From Siphonodentalium dalli (lineage: Eukaryota > Mollusca > Scaphopoda > Gadilida > Siphonodentaliidae), in contig CP136066.1 in assembly GCA_032622095.1 (NCBI GenBank), positions 42,421,835 through 42,485,834 on the forward strand: a stretch of DNA of 64,000 nucleotides, read 5' to 3'. Positions 1 through 11,019 of the stretch are shown here, piece by piece. Position 1 is the first letter of the stretch. Every line of letters begins with the position of its first letter. Made by a program: the position numbers and the translations under genes. The notes beneath the pieces were generated by a model. It was not told the DNA's origin. It did no database searches and was given only the letters and a program-made list of their open reading frames with translations.

Positions 1-317
1 TCAACTGCTATGGTAGATCTAGGATAAGATTGAAGTTCCCCAGTTGAAGTTGGTGATGGTAACCCATTGGGCACCTCGATTATGGATTTTACCTTCTGCA
101 AAATTAGGGGATACAGAAACTTCCCAGATGGGAAAACGTAACTAAAAAGAACGTTAATTTGATACTATAGATACTTCCCAGAAGATTAGACCTAAGCAGA
201 ATGAGGTCTCCAGAGGGTGAATTTGGTGATGCTAGCCCGCTGTGCGGGATAGCATCACTAAATTCACCCTCTGGGTTCCCTATTCTGCAAATGACAGACA
301 CACTATTTGCAGGCATG
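1..317. mobile_element. FB-hAT foldback element, right part
   Basis: Enters the window already inside the element. It shows the interior (CCCATTGGGCACCTCGAT), then one complete hairpin at about 200-292 (GAATGAGGTCTCCAGAGGG and its complement around a GCCCGCTGTGCGGG tip), then the end CTATTTGCAGGCATG. The left half lies outside the window. Confidence 0.75.
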
Positions 318-626
318 CAATGGAACATATGATCCAACATATCAGAATCCAATGCACATTTAATTAAACAGCAAGAGAAGTCACTTTCAATTTTCTTGTA
401 ACTTGTTGAACATGGAATTTAACATGCTTTAAACAGTGCAGAGCCTGTAATGAAAATGGTCTTTATTTAATTTTTATGAAAAAGACTCTCTCTATTAATG
501 CTCATATTCTTTAATATTTGGTTAATAATTCCCTTGTTACACACTACTCAAAGTTTCATATGTCTTATTTAATTAGGTTCCATCCGGATAGTTCCAGCGT
601 TATTGAAGTTGGAACTAGACCTTGCT
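318..626. other. AT-rich stretch, nothing recognised
   Basis: No gene, repeat family or inverted repeat is recognisable here. Confidence 0.5.
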
Positions 627-849
627 TTAACCCTTTCAGTGCCAGGGGCCGATCTCATCGGCCCTAATTTACGGTCTGTACAATCGGCCATATACCTTAA
701 TTGTGCCAATGCATTCTCTTATATATGCGAGTCGACCATAGGTCGCATCGCATATATAAGAGAATGCATTGGCCTAACAATTTTTCATCATTTGTTATTA
801 TTTTTTACAATTTTTTACCATTTTAATAATTTTTTCTTATATTCTTTAA
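627..849. mobile_element. TTAA-1 MITE, 3' truncated, with H hairpin
   Basis: Starts TTAACCCTTTCAGTGCC followed by a small palindrome (GGCCGATCTCATCGGCC). It carries one H hairpin at about 707-773 and the usual T-rich linker. It stops at ATTCTTTAA, where a TTAA-3 element begins and shares the TTAA, so the right terminal repeat is missing. Confidence 0.75.
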
Positions 850-1105
850 CCCTTCCATGACTGGAGCTTCCAGAAATTTTGTGAAAACCCTATGCCAATG
901 TATTCTCTTATATATGCGAGTCTCCATAGGGAGCCTTGCATATATAAGAGAATAAATTGGTCTAACAATATTTACTTGACTTCTAAGTCAGTCCATTCTC
1001 TTATATATGCGAGGCTCTCTTTGGGAGACTTGCATATATAAGAGAATGCACTGGCACAGGATCTTTAATGCTGCACCAGTGCAGCTCCCATCATGAAAGG
1101 GTTAA
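846..1105. mobile_element. TTAA-3 MITE, complete, two H hairpins
   Basis: TTAA at both edges (846-849, 1102-1105). Left end CCCTTCCATGACTGGAGC, right end GCTCCCATCATGAAAGGG. The two inner hairpins are H variants with CTCCCATAGGGAG-type loops. The TTAA duplication and CCCTT ends match the piggyBac pattern; no transposase is present. Confidence 0.8.
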
Positions 1106-1239
1106 AGTTTATCTAATATTGATCCCCAATAGCTGGTTTAGTTAGATTTTATACAGATTTATTGTCGTTTCAGCCGCTTGGCCATATTACGACACTGTTA
1201 GTGTTACGGGTGATTAAAAGACCATACAGGGGGTTAATT

Positions 1240-1365
1240 TCACCAGGAAATTACTCCACTGCACATAAAAACCACCGACCAGAAAACAACTGAAACCTTG
1301 GCCAGATACACAAATCAGGACACCTTCCCAAATCCACCATGTATCTTACCAACTGAGCCAACATG
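1240..1365 (-). repeat. Possible tRNA-derived SINE fragment
   Basis: On the minus strand TGGCTCAGTTGG (about 1344-1355) fits the polymerase III A-box consensus exactly. A convincing B box was not found; only a loose GGTTTCAG lies downstream. The same A-box word recurs at 2746-2765, which supports a dispersed repeat and not a single tRNA gene. Confidence 0.3.
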
Positions 1366-1430
1366 GGCCCCAATCCATATTAGAATGTAAAATGACATGG
1401 TGTGTGAAAACCTGAGCGAGGTGTTATTTT

Positions 1431-1831
1431 ATAGCCCATCTTATGTATGCATTGTAAGAGTTAAAGTGATATGAAACACTCCGATTGGGTGATCAAATGG
1501 AAATTGAGAATAATCTTGCTCAAAGTAGTTATTTGTTACAAATATTAATCCAAATTGACGATACACACCATCATTCTCATATATTGATTGAATGCCATGA
1601 ATATCAATGGCGAAATCATTTGTGTTAGATTATCGCCGATAGTTGCGTCCCGAATCGAGATGTAAATATTTACAATTGGGCATAGTTCAGACGATGTTTT
1701 CTATGGAGTGGCATGGTCAATTTCTTTGAAATTTTCAGCGATGTTAGCAGAATGATGCATTCCCCAGGTTGGCATAGCACCTGGGTACTAACTTATCAAG
1801 TTCACGCACCCGATCAAGTCCATAATATGTC
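1431..1831 (+). repeat. Dispersed repeat E, copy 1
   Basis: Shares long stretches with 9580-9800 (same strand) and 36933-37400 (opposite strand), for example GATGTAAATATTTACAATT and CAGACGATGTTTTCTATGGA. Its ends are not resolved. No coding potential seen. Confidence 0.6.
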
Positions 1832-2705
1832 TTTAACTATTCCATGACTGGCGCTTCCTGAAATTTTCCTAAAACCCCATGCCAATGCATTATCTCATAT
1901 ATATTTTGAAGACCTCTGTATGTTTGTATGTCTGTCATTTATACAAATCTACGATTCTCGACCGATCGGGACGAAACTTGGTACGTGTGTGTAGTTTGAC
2001 CAGGCGGTGGACATTGTCGTATTGGCGAGCCCGTGCGGCGACCGCTTCGCGCATGCGCAGACGAGATCTCGGAAACGGGTGGAGCTATCGACTTGAAATT
2101 TGCTATGTGAATGTATCTTGCCCCGGATACGAATTTATTCGGGTCGCCGAGCCCGTGCGACGCCAGCTTCGCGCATGCGCAGACGAGATCTCGGAAACGA
2201 GTGGAGCTATCAACTTGAAATTTGGTATGTGAATGTATCTTGCCCTGGATACGAATTTTATCGGGTCGCCGAGCCCGTGCAACGCCAGCTTCGCGCATGC
2301 GCAGACGAGATCTCGGAAACGGGTGGAGCTATTGACTTGAAATTTGCTATGTGAATGTATCTTGCCCCGGATACGAATTTTATCGGGTCGCCGAGCCCGT
2401 GCGACGCCAGCTTCGCGCATGCGCAGACCAGATCTCGGAAACGGGTCGAGCTATCGACTTGAAATTTGGTTTTTGAATAGCCCGGACAACGTATGTATAA
2501 GAGAATGCATTGGCCTAACAATATTTACCAATACCTTGTAAGCCAGCTAGTGCATTCTCATATATATGCAAAGCTCCCTATGGGAGACTCACATATATAA
2601 GAGAATGCGTATCCTTAGTCACACCTCTAGTTGAACTTGTTTGTCTGAACATTTTCTAAGGGTCGAACTACTGGTTAATGAGTATTTAAGTATAGAAAGG
2701 GTTAA
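1832..2705. mobile_element. Composite TTAA-3 element interrupted by a Helitron-like array
   Basis: The left end TTAACTATTCCATGACTGG (1832) leads into an H hairpin whose loop holds the 1893-2491 insert. The right H arm resumes at about 2493 (TATAAGAGAATGCATTGG), and a second degenerate H follows at 2552-2608. The right edge is not TTAA-3 but a TTAA-4 end (CTATACTT mirror, TTAA at 2702-2705), so two families are fused. Confidence 0.65.
1893..2491 (+). mobile_element. Helitron-like fragment with four 122-bp tandem repeats
   Basis: The 5' part (TCTCATATATATTTTGAAGA, then CTGTATGT/GTCTGTC) resembles the start of the element at 15420. The body has four units beginning GAGCCCGTGCG at 2027, 2149, 2271 and 2393, exactly 122 bp apart; the last is cut. 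Each unit contains CTTCGCGCATGCGCAGACG. It ends in AGCCCGGACAACG, where the 15420 element has AGCCCGGACGAAG plus a CTAG terminus, so the 3' tip seems lost. Open frames across the units are by-products of the repeats. Confidence 0.5.
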
Positions 2706-2811
2706 ATTATTAATTAATGGTTTATAATGCACTATGCATCTTACCAACTGAGCCACACCCACCTCCCCTCCCCTCACCCACAGATCCAGTATACAGTTTC
2801 ATTGACAGCTA
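2706..2811. repeat. Short tRNA-like A-box fragment and C-rich patch
   Basis: The minus strand again reads TGGCTCAGTTGGTAAG (about 2746-2765). A C-rich stretch (CCTCCCCTCCCCTCACCC) follows. Confidence 0.3.
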
Positions 2812-3084
2812 CAGTAATTCCCTAAGTAATCGACTCCTTAACTACAGCAGAATTATGGGTAACTTTTCAGGATTTAGTCGGAAATATGGCTTGTTGCCAT
2901 TCATCGGAAAGCTCTCCCTGTAACTTTTCAGGATTTAGTCCGAAATATGGCTTGTTGCCATTCATCGGAAAGCTCTCGGCAAGAGCTTTCCGATGAATGG
3001 CAACAAGCCAATTTCCGACTACGTCCTGAAAAGTTACCCATAATTCTGCTGTGGTTAAGGAGTCGATTACTTAGGGCATTACTG
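2812..3084. mobile_element. FB-TA foldback with partial arm duplication
   Basis: Ends CAGTAATTCCCTAAG and CTTAGGGCATTACTG, with TA on both sides. About 60 bp of the left arm is repeated once near the tip (2922-2982), so this copy is longer than the usual ~213 bp. Both arms carry AAGTAATCG/CGATTACTT. Confidence 0.85.
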
Positions 3085-3169
3085 TACATGCAGAGAGTCA
3101 ATGTCCCATGAGTTGCTGGCATCAGCTTTTAATTTAGAATTTAAATTATCAATGTAAAATTGTGATTAA

Positions 3170-3365
3170 TCAGCTTGAAGATGTTCCATTAGGCGATTGC
3201 ACAATAATAAATTGCTATCTGCATTGCTGCGTTCTGCCGAAAAATGGATCATGCGCTTGAATATGTCGAGTTAGAATTGGGAAATTGACGTTGTCACCAT
3301 ATATCTCTCCTTCTGTCAGGTTTTTGTCGTTTGATGCGTAAGAAGCTATTGATGATAATTCCTTA
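3170..3365. repeat. Dispersed repeat, copy 1 (pair of 4455-4635)
   Basis: About 165 bp matching 4455-4635, including AAAATGGATCATGCGCT, ATATGTCGAGTTAGAAT and TATATCTCTCCTTCTGTC. No ends or ORF identified. Confidence 0.6.
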
Positions 3366-3438
3366 TTAGGAGATGGGTGCATCACACTTGCACCTGTTTA
3401 TCCGCAAATTTTAAATTTACAGTAAAATGCAGGGCTGT

Positions 3439-3634
3439 TTAAGGGCCCCTTTAGGGAGTGTTGCATATAAAAGAGAATGCACTGGCTTACAAGGTCATGG
3501 TAAAGATTGTTAGACCAGTGCATTCTCTTATACATGCGAGGCTCAATCCCTATGGGAGACTCGCATATATAAGATAATGCATCGGCACAGGGTTTTCGCA
3601 AAATTTCAGGAAGCTCCAGTCATTGAAGAGTTAA
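3439..3634. mobile_element. TTAA-3 MITE, reverse orientation
   Basis: TTAA at 3439-3442 and 3631-3634. The right end (GGAAGCTCCAGTCATTGAAG) is the mirror of the CATGACTGGAGC terminus. Contains a degenerate H and a clear one (3512-3582) with the TTCTCTTATACATGCGAG arm. Confidence 0.7.
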
Positions 3635-3639
3635 CTTTT

Positions 3640-3934
3640 ACAATGCATCTATAAAATGGGCTATAATATAACACCTATCTCATGTTTTCACACACCATGT
3701 AATTTACCAGTTAGTAATTATCAGGTCTTTTCCCAATTTTTTATCCTAAATTTCACAATATATATATAGAGGTCAGTAACTCCTGGTTTGTGAACAAAAG
3801 ATATTACTTTATAATTAAGCGACACATTTGGCTTACGAACCTGTCAACAACTTTTTTTTTTTATCGAAATTGCAACAAAAAATGTTTTTGGCTCGCGGTG
3901 TGCAGTTTGCGTATGACTTCTCACCAAACTGTTG
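3640..3934. other. AT-rich, nothing recognised
   Basis: Includes a short TATATATATA tract near 3763. No feature supported. Confidence 0.4.
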
Positions 3935-4150
3935 CAGTAATGCTCTAAATAATCGACTCCTTTATAAACCACAGCAGAATTATGGGTAACTTTTCAGGAT
4001 TTAGTCGCAAATATGGCTTGTTGCCATTCATCGGAAAGTTCTCACCATGAGCTTTCTGATGAATGGCAACAAGCCATATTTCAACTAAATCCTGAAAAGT
4101 TACCCATAATTCTGCTGTGGTTAAGGAGTCGATTATTTAGGGCATTACCG
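3935..4150. mobile_element. FB-TA foldback
   Basis: CAGTAATGCTCTAAATAATCG at the left, mirrored at the right, tip CTCACCATGAG. The left arm has a small insertion (CTTTATAAACC). The right terminus is altered to CATTACCG. Confidence 0.8.
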
Positions 4151-4296
4151 TTCTAACAGTCATACTATCATGGGGAATTGAGAATAATTGAGACATAAAT
4201 AATTTTGTTGATTTTATTTTATTTATTTCTATTCACAAAAATTATTTCAAGTGAAAATATGAGATTTGCATTCACTCAATAGGATCATGTGGAATA

Positions 4297-4372
4297 ATCG
4301 CTGTGCGGGTTAGTGTCACTAAATTCACCCTCTGGGGACCTCATTCTGCAAATTACAGACACAATATTTCAA
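4297..4372. mobile_element. FB-hAT right-end fragment
   Basis: Half of an inner hairpin (GTCACTAAATTCACCCTC through TCATTCTGCAAATTACAGAC) followed by a worn terminus. Confidence 0.6.
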
Positions 4373-4454
4373 CACTTGAATATTTGTAAGTCCTGATTCT
4401 CCATTCTCATGACACGGGGGGACAAACAATCTACCAGACGGATTAAACTCTTTC

Positions 4455-4635
4455 ATTACACTGCTTTCCCAATTGCACAAAAATAAATTGATATTTCCAT
4501 CGCTGATTGAGTCCTTCCAAAAAATGGATCATGCGCTATAATATATCGAGTTAGAATCGGGAAATTGACATTGTCGCCACATATCTCTCCTTCTGTCAAG
4601 TTTTTGTCGTTTGATGCATAAGAAACTATTGGTTT
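4455..4635. repeat. Dispersed repeat, copy 2 (pair of 3170-3365)
   Basis: Same orientation as the first copy; the two differ at several positions, so the duplication is not recent. Confidence 0.6.
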
Positions 4636-4639
4636 TTAT

Positions 4640-5275
4640 GTTTTTACCATGCCCAGATAATATCCAGATAACATCCAGATAACAGAGTGTTAGTTTTCAG
4701 TTAGTGATGGATTTGCCAAAAATTGCCCGTTCAGGAAAAGACATTTTTAATGGAATTTTGAAGGACACAGTTGGGATAAATGAAATTTTATAATATTAAG
4801 TTGAAATTGAGCAACAGTCTAATTCTTTTTCAGTTTTGATACCACAAACTTTGAAAATTCATTGATTGAAATTTTTGAAAAAGAACATTAAAGTCATCAG
4901 AATCTCAAAATCTGAAGATTGTTTTTGGCAATAAAAATGTTTAACGGAATTTATCAAATTTAACTAAAAATGTTTTGGGGTTTTGATGCTGAAATTTCAT
5001 CAAAATTTTCTCTGACCGATGCTGAAAGTTTATAACATCTTCGTTCTTAGGTGAATAAGAGTGTATTACTGAATATTACATCTGAATCCAGTACCGAAAT
5101 GATTTGGCACACACGAAATCTCAAAAAAGGAGACATTATTGGCTGTAAAATATAGAAAAATACATTTATGACCTTGAAATTTTGTATGCAGGTAGTCTAA
5201 AGTTTGGTTTATGCATCAAAATTAGATAGTTTTGATATTGAATTGAAATCAATGAAAATATCTGAAAATGATTAT
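4640..5275. other. AT-rich, nothing recognised
   Basis: Long AT-rich stretch without a supported gene. Contains one near-duplicate of CCAGATAACATCCAGATAAC type. Confidence 0.4.
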
Positions 5276-5280
5276 GCACA

Positions 5281-5575
5281 GTTCCCAAATGGTGAATATT
5301 GTGATGTGCACCCATTGGGAACCTCGATTACACAATGTGTCTCTTCTAATTTGGGGATGTAAAGAAACTAAACTAAAAAGGAAATAGAAGTTTATATAGA
5401 AATTTGATAATAAAGAAACTTTCAGAGAAGATGAGGCATAAGCAGAATGAGATTCCCAGAAGGTGAATTTAGTGATGCTAGCCCACTGTGCTGGGTAGGG
5501 TCACTAAATTCACCCTCTGGGGACCTCATTCTTCAAATGTCCAGCACCATATTGTCAGACCTGCTCAGGGTATTC
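5281..5575. mobile_element. FB-hAT, 5' truncated
   Basis: Interior (CAGTTCCCAAATGGTGAAT, CATTGGGAACCTCGATTA) and the right hairpin (about 5445-5535). The left hairpin is missing and the right end is degenerate. Confidence 0.7.
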
Positions 5576-5624
5576 CTCAATGAAACTTTGAGAAAATTAA
5601 ACCCCAACTAACATTCTCTTTGCA

Positions 5625-6094
5625 TTAACCCTTTCAGTGCCAGGGGCCGATCTCATCGGCCCTAATTTACGGTCTGTAGAGCCCTAAAAAAAACTATTAA
5701 AAAAAACTAAAACCATTTTTGTTTTGTTTTTGTTTTGGGTTGAATTTTTTTGGGTATGCTTAAGCATGCTATAGTGAATTTAAAAACAAACTGGATAAAA
5801 CCTTAGGGGCATGTTATCACCAAGTATTCATAGTAATAATTTTGATGCCCATGAAAAACGTAAGATTCCCTGGCACTAAACCTACAAAATAAGTCTGTTA
5901 AAGAATATAAGAACAAATTATTAAAATTGTAAAAAATTGTAAAGAATAATAACAAATGATGAAAAATTGTTAGGCCAATGCATTCTCTTATATATGCGAG
6001 GCGACCTATGGTCGACTCGCATATATAAGAGAATGCATTGGCACAGGGTATATGGGTTCGATACAAAAAAAGGACCTGGCACTCAAAGGGTTAA
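5625..6094. mobile_element. TTAA-1 MITE, longest copy, with H hairpin
   Basis: TTAA at 5625-5628 and 6091-6094. Left end CCCTTTCAGTGCCAGGGGCC, right end CCTGGCACTCAAAGGG. One H hairpin at about 5978-6043 with loop GGCGACCTATGGTCGAC. Interior is A/T-rich and non-coding. Confidence 0.85.
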
Positions 6095-6832
6095 GTATTG
6101 AAGCAGCTGTACTTTTATTTAACCAAGAGTATAACATTGAAAAAACAATCATGTAAATGGAATGTCTCACTCAGAAATGCATTGGAGAAAAAATTGGACA
6201 GTGTCCTAGATATCTTCTCTTCACTCGATCATGGAAAATTTTATCCAACATATTTAAACGCCCAACACTATCTATAAATCCCAATCATCATATACATGTA
6301 GCTGATATTTGTGTCCAATCATGTTCAAAAGACTATCTACTAAATCCTAAAACCATAGTATACAAAGCACAACACAATAGCAGGGAACCAATACAGAATT
6401 TCAGCCTCGCCAGAACCCAGTTTTCTGTGCAGCTTCATAAAGTATAGGACCAAAAGCATACGTTTTCAAAATCTCTGACAAATATAGAGTAAAACACTTT
6501 TCAGGGGCATGGTTACAAATTTATGTATACATGTGGTCATAAATTAAAAAAAACACATGTCTATCAGTGTCTATTATCAATAAATGTCTGTATGTATGAA
6601 TGTAATACACCATTGTAATAATTTGAAAATTGTATCAAAAAGACGAATAAGTGATAAAAAAAAAACATTCTTGGTGCAATTTCCATCAGTGTTATCTGAG
6701 GAAATAATTGCTCTTGATTATTTTTGCTTGTGGGAAAGACTGGGTGTGGAAATGAGTTTCACCAACCTATATTTATAAAGGTACACAGAGTGTTCATTCG
6801 TTGATAACATAAACAAAAAAATTCATATCAGT
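6095..6832. other. No recognised feature
   Basis: Several short open frames (longest 96 codons at 6157-6447) show no recognisable motif, splice context or family resemblance. I treat them as chance ORFs. Confidence 0.4.
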
Positions 6833-7454
6833 CAAGAATTCCCAAGTCGAGTGTAAATTTAGATGTGAAGGAAGGAACTCCCAAGTTTCTAATCACAAAC
6901 TCTTTACTTTCTATCTTTTCTTTGTGATATAATTTTATGGATTTTCCTAAATATTTTTGTTTCATGAACCAGATTTCTATCTTGGCCAAGCAGTAATGGA
7001 AGTAGGTAATTAAATCAGAGTTAATCACACTAATCCAGTCTTTGAGTGAAATTTAATAGCAGATACCTTATTGTTTGTTTTTGTGTGACCGACTGTAAGT
7101 CCGTAAGAACCCTACATGTATATCCATGGTTATATTACTTAAAGATTCCCTGTCTGATTTGCCACCATAAAACCACCACCTGTACGTATTATGTCAAGAA
7201 TTCCCAGGTCGAATGTAAACTTAGATGTCAAAGAAGGAACTCCCAAGTTTCTAATCACAAACTCTCAACTCTCTATCTTTACTTAGTCATGTACTTTTAT
7301 GGATTTTCCTAAATTTTTTTGTTTGATGAACCAGATTTCTATCTAGGCCGAGTGGTAATGGAAGTAGGTAATCACATCAGAGTTTTGACAGTAAGCCAGC
7401 CTTTGAGTGACATAGTTAATTGTAGAGATCTTATTTTTTTTTCTTTGTGTGACT
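6833..7454. repeat. Direct duplication, about 260 bp, period about 360
   Basis: 6833-7092 and 7193-7454 match along their length, starting TCAAGAATTCCCA and ending TTTGTGTGACYGA, with AGAAGGAACTCCCAAG and AACCAGATTTCTATCT in common. Many point differences point to an old tandem duplication. Confidence 0.75.
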
Positions 7455-7654
7455 GATTAATCTCTTCTTATCTCAATAATAAAGTGCATTGTGTATTCTG
7501 CAGTAAATGTATTTTCATTAGCCACTAATTTTGACAAACTCCCTCAGTAACCTGAATATGAGGTCCATCTGAGTTAACTTTCTGGGAGCAGGCGACGAGA
7601 TATCTTGCCGTAAACATCATATTTAAGCAATTTCGAGAAAACAACTCATATTTA

Positions 7655-7858
7655 CTATAATGCCCTAAATAATCAACTTCTTAACCACAGCATAATTATG
7701 GGTAATTTTTCAGGAATTAGTCAGAAATATGGCTTGTTGCCATTCATCTCACTGAGAGCTTTCCGATGAATGGCAACAAGTCATATTTCCGACTAAATCC
7801 TGAAAAATTAACCATAATTCCGCTGTGGTTAAGGAGTCGATTATTTAGAGCATTACTG
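7655..7858. mobile_element. FB-TA foldback, shortened tip
   Basis: Left end worn (CTATAATGCCCTAAATAATC), right end intact (GAGCATTACTG). The left arm lacks the GGAAAGC next to the loop, so the tip is asymmetric. Confidence 0.8.
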
Positions 7859-8155
7859 TAGTTGTCAGAATGTCATCAGTTGATGGCACGAGTACGATGG
7901 CATTATCTTTCCACAATCGCAAGAGTGCCATAAACTATCGGCCAGGAGCACACGTGTGCAGTTCTGTGTTTATTACACTCTCGACTGACATCTTCTAACT
8001 GTTCATTTCTGAAGAACTATTCCATGCTATTTCCTAATCTTGTCATGTGTGATGATGATTTTATTTTAAAGTTCTGGTATAATTCCCCCCCCCAATTCTA
8101 TAGAGCACAAAGACTCTTTCTAACCCCCATGTGCCTCTAAGGTGGAAATAAAGAG

Positions 8156-8300
8156 GAGCCCCTCCCTTCTCCCAGCGACCCTGCCTTCTCCCAGCGACCC
8201 TGCCTTCTCCCAGTGACCCTGCCTTCTCCCAGCACCCCCTGCCTTCTCCCAGCACCCCCTGCCTTCTCCCAGCACCCCCTGCCTTCTCCCAGCACCCCTA
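8156..8300. repeat. C-rich minisatellite, 19-20 bp unit
   Basis: About seven units of CCTGCCTTCTCCCAGCRMC. Diverged units with the same words reappear in the 8640-8950 block, so the two probably belong to one repeat region. Confidence 0.8.
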
Positions 8301-8639
8301 CCTCCACCCAGTGATGCAGAAAGGGTCAGGTTACTACGTTTTAAACTTTTCGGTAAACAAAGTCGAAGACCAGTCTATCCCACAACAACTGTCTAAATTT
8401 CTAGTTCATGGAAGTAAAAGTATATTACAATGAATGATTTTCATCTCAAAGTTGATATAGCTGCGTATTGAATGAAAATTGCTGTCGTCTGTCATTATTT
8501 CTGCGACTCTTGTGTCTGTTTATTTGCACGCACTCAATGTCTCTTGTTGAATAGACTGGTTCCTGGTCAATAGCTGTAAAAATCTTAATCTTAAAATGTA
8601 GTAACGTGACCCCTCGGGCCCCAGACCCCTGCCTCTTCC

Positions 8640-8965
8640 CAGCAGCCCTGTCATTATCTAATATATAACTATATATGATGTTCCATTTTGTGAATCAACT
8701 AATTTGGTTATTTGGTTATTTGTCTCACAGCGGTCCCCCCCCCCCCCCCCCCCCCCCCCCCCTGCCTCCTCCCTGCTGCCCTGCCATTACCTATAGCTGT
8801 TACACACGATGTTCCGCATAGCAAATGAAATAATTTGGTCATTTGGGACTGCTGTCTCCCAGCACCCCCCCCCCACCTCCTCCCTGCGGTCCTGCCATTA
8901 CCTATAGCTGTTACACATGATGTTCCCCATAGCAAATGAAATAATTTGGTCATTTGGGACTAAAT
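8640..8965. repeat. About 135-bp tandem repeat with C homopolymers
   Basis: Three diverged units, each with CCTGYCATTAYCTA, ATGATGTTCC and AATTTGGTYATTTG. The second begins with a run of 28 C (8735-8762) and the third with a 9-10 C run, so homopolymer length varies between units. Confidence 0.7.
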
Positions 8966-9579
8966 TGTTTCCTCGCAGATTGGGGAACTATCAAGTGTGT
9001 CTGGGAGGAAGTCATGGTACGCTTCAATTTACTGTCAACATACGGCAATTACGTCATCACTGGCACTCCATCTGCTAACAATATATCATGCTAAATAGTA
9101 CGTTAAAGGTTTCTTTCTGTCATTTAGTGCCGGAAAACCTTTCAAGTCTCATCGTGCTTGTGTAGAAAACTGGGGAAATTGGGATTTCTTAAATGACTTC
9201 AGTGAAGCACCTACGGTTTCCGTGGTTATAATAACATGAAAGCTAATGGATGTTATGTGACTTATGTTCAAGTCCTTACATGGTCTAAGCTGTCTATTTA
9301 CTGTAGTTGCCCAAGCTTTGCCCTTCAGGTCATAATCTTGTGACAGGCATATTAGTGAGGTTCATCCAGACATACATGTAACATGTAATGTGTGTTGCTA
9401 TGGAGATAATATTGGCAGTAAAATTCACATGATTTCATGGCGCGAAACCCACACATTTACAAGCCTTGAAATACTGTGTCTGTCAGGTCCCCAATTTAGT
9501 GATGCTACATGTACCCTGCTCTTCAGGCTAGCATCACTAAATTCACTAAACCTCATGTATTTCTTAACCATGTGAATTG
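8966..9579. other. Mostly unique; one small FB-hAT-like hairpin
   Basis: At about 9484-9546 a mini-hairpin (TTTAGTGATGCTA with TAGCATCACTAAA) is a relic of the FB-hAT core. Otherwise nothing recognised. Confidence 0.4.
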
Positions 9580-9800
9580 ATTCTCGGTGGCAAAATCGTT
9601 TGCGTTTGTTTATCGCCAATAGTTGCATCCCAAATCAAGATGTAAATATTTACAATTTAGCGTAGTTCAGACGATGTTTTCTATGGAGTAGTATGGTCGA
9701 TTTGTTGGAAATTTTTGACGATGTTAGTAGAATGCTACATTCCTCCAGTTGCCATAGCGCCTGAGTTCTAACTTATCATCAGTTTAATTCACCCAAACAA
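9580..9800 (+). repeat. Dispersed repeat E, copy 2
   Basis: Matches 1600-1815 in order (TCGCCRATAGTTGC, AGACGATGTTTTCTATGGAG, GATGTTAGYAGAATG). No terminal repeats seen. Confidence 0.6.
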
Positions 9801-10429
9801 ATCCATCATATGTCTTTAATAATGTATGGCGTATTATGAATGCCCAGCATGGACCGACCCTTCCTATGCTGTTAATAATGTATGGCGTTTAAATATAGTC
9901 ATCGATCTACTTCCTTCATCAAATGTTATAAGTGTGCTCTTTGAAGTTTATGATATTCTTTCTAATAATAATGTTAAAATCTTTTGATATTTTGTCATCT
10001 CAAAAGCTTCGTTTCAGTTCAAATAATACAAAATTCTCCGTCAAATGAATTTCTCAAATACAAGGAAATTTCAAAGAATCAATAGTTATCTGAGAGACAA
10101 GACAATCTATTTAATCATGTGAATCTATCACGCTGTTATTTCTTTCTCACAAATTCTCAGACGGCGGAGTCAAGATTGAAGGACGCTTCCGGAGACCATG
10201 TGACATCTTTCCAAATCAATCATCAGTTAATGGCAAGCTAATGAGTTGATAGTGGATGATTACATGACCAGCAATAGAATTTATTGATATATTCAAGGTT
10301 TCATACCTTCGTACAGAACAACATTTATTTTACAATATCTTAACTCAACATTATATATATCATTGGCTTTCTGCAACTGCCGAAAATGCTTCACACATGC
10401 TATAAATACACAGAACGACAGCATTGTAT
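9801..10429. other. No recognised feature
   Basis: Contains a short direct repeat (TAATGTATGGCGT at about 9821 and 9878). No gene supported. Confidence 0.4.
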
Positions 10430-10438
10430 GAATGGGTT

Positions 10439-10774
10439 CAGGGTCGCCGGAAGCATCCAAGGGCAGGGGGGGGGGCAGAGCCTACAAAAAGGGCACTTTT
10501 CCGCAAAAAAGGGCATTTTCTCCGCAAACTCAGGAAAATAACCATAAATTCATTGTGGCAAAAATCCCTATTTTAATGGTATTTGTCGGTTTTTATGGCC
10601 GTTTTGTGATAAAATTGACAAAAAATTAATATTCCTTGTGAAATTGGTGGTATTTGGACCAAAAAAGTCACATTTTGCTATAAAAACACGAGATTAAAGA
10701 CACAAAAAGCATTTTCTGTCTCCAGAAAAAGGGCAAGTCCTGCCCCCGCTCGCCCCCCTCTTCCGGCGCCCCTG
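10439..10774. mobile_element. hAT MITE with perfect 8-bp target duplication
   Basis: Ends CAGGGTCGCCGGAAG and CTTCCGGCGCCCCTG; AATGGGTT repeats on both sides (10431-10438, 10775-10782). This is the hAT pattern. The interior has no transposase; its open frame is non-coding filler. It is inserted in the left end of an older small element whose GAATGGGTTTGTC end is mirrored at 10876-10888. Confidence 0.9.
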
Positions 10775-11019
10775 AATGGGTTTGTCGATACGGTACGAGT
10801 ACCATCCCGTAAGAATAGAAGGAGAGTGCCTCGAGTGAGGCTTCTATATTTCGATGATAGCCCAAGAGCCGCATTGACAAACCCATTCTTATACTTGTCA
10901 CTGTTTTATTACACGCTGCCCATCCTAAAATCCATTAATTGGAGAAAAATGACTTACAAAGTTTATTCAGGGACAGACAAGGCTTGTTTTGTCATTTGTG
11001 AAGATGTTTTTATTGCATA

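Noticed and set aside
707-773. H hairpin as a microRNA precursor
   Set aside because: Size and stem would fit, but near-perfect pairing, TA-rich arms, high copy number and location in MITEs make a transposon hairpin the simpler reading. Small-RNA data would decide.
1340-1365. tRNA gene
   Set aside because: A-box only; no cloverleaf or convincing B box.
6157-6447. 96-codon ORF as a gene
   Set aside because: No recognisable domain, splice signals or compositional bias.
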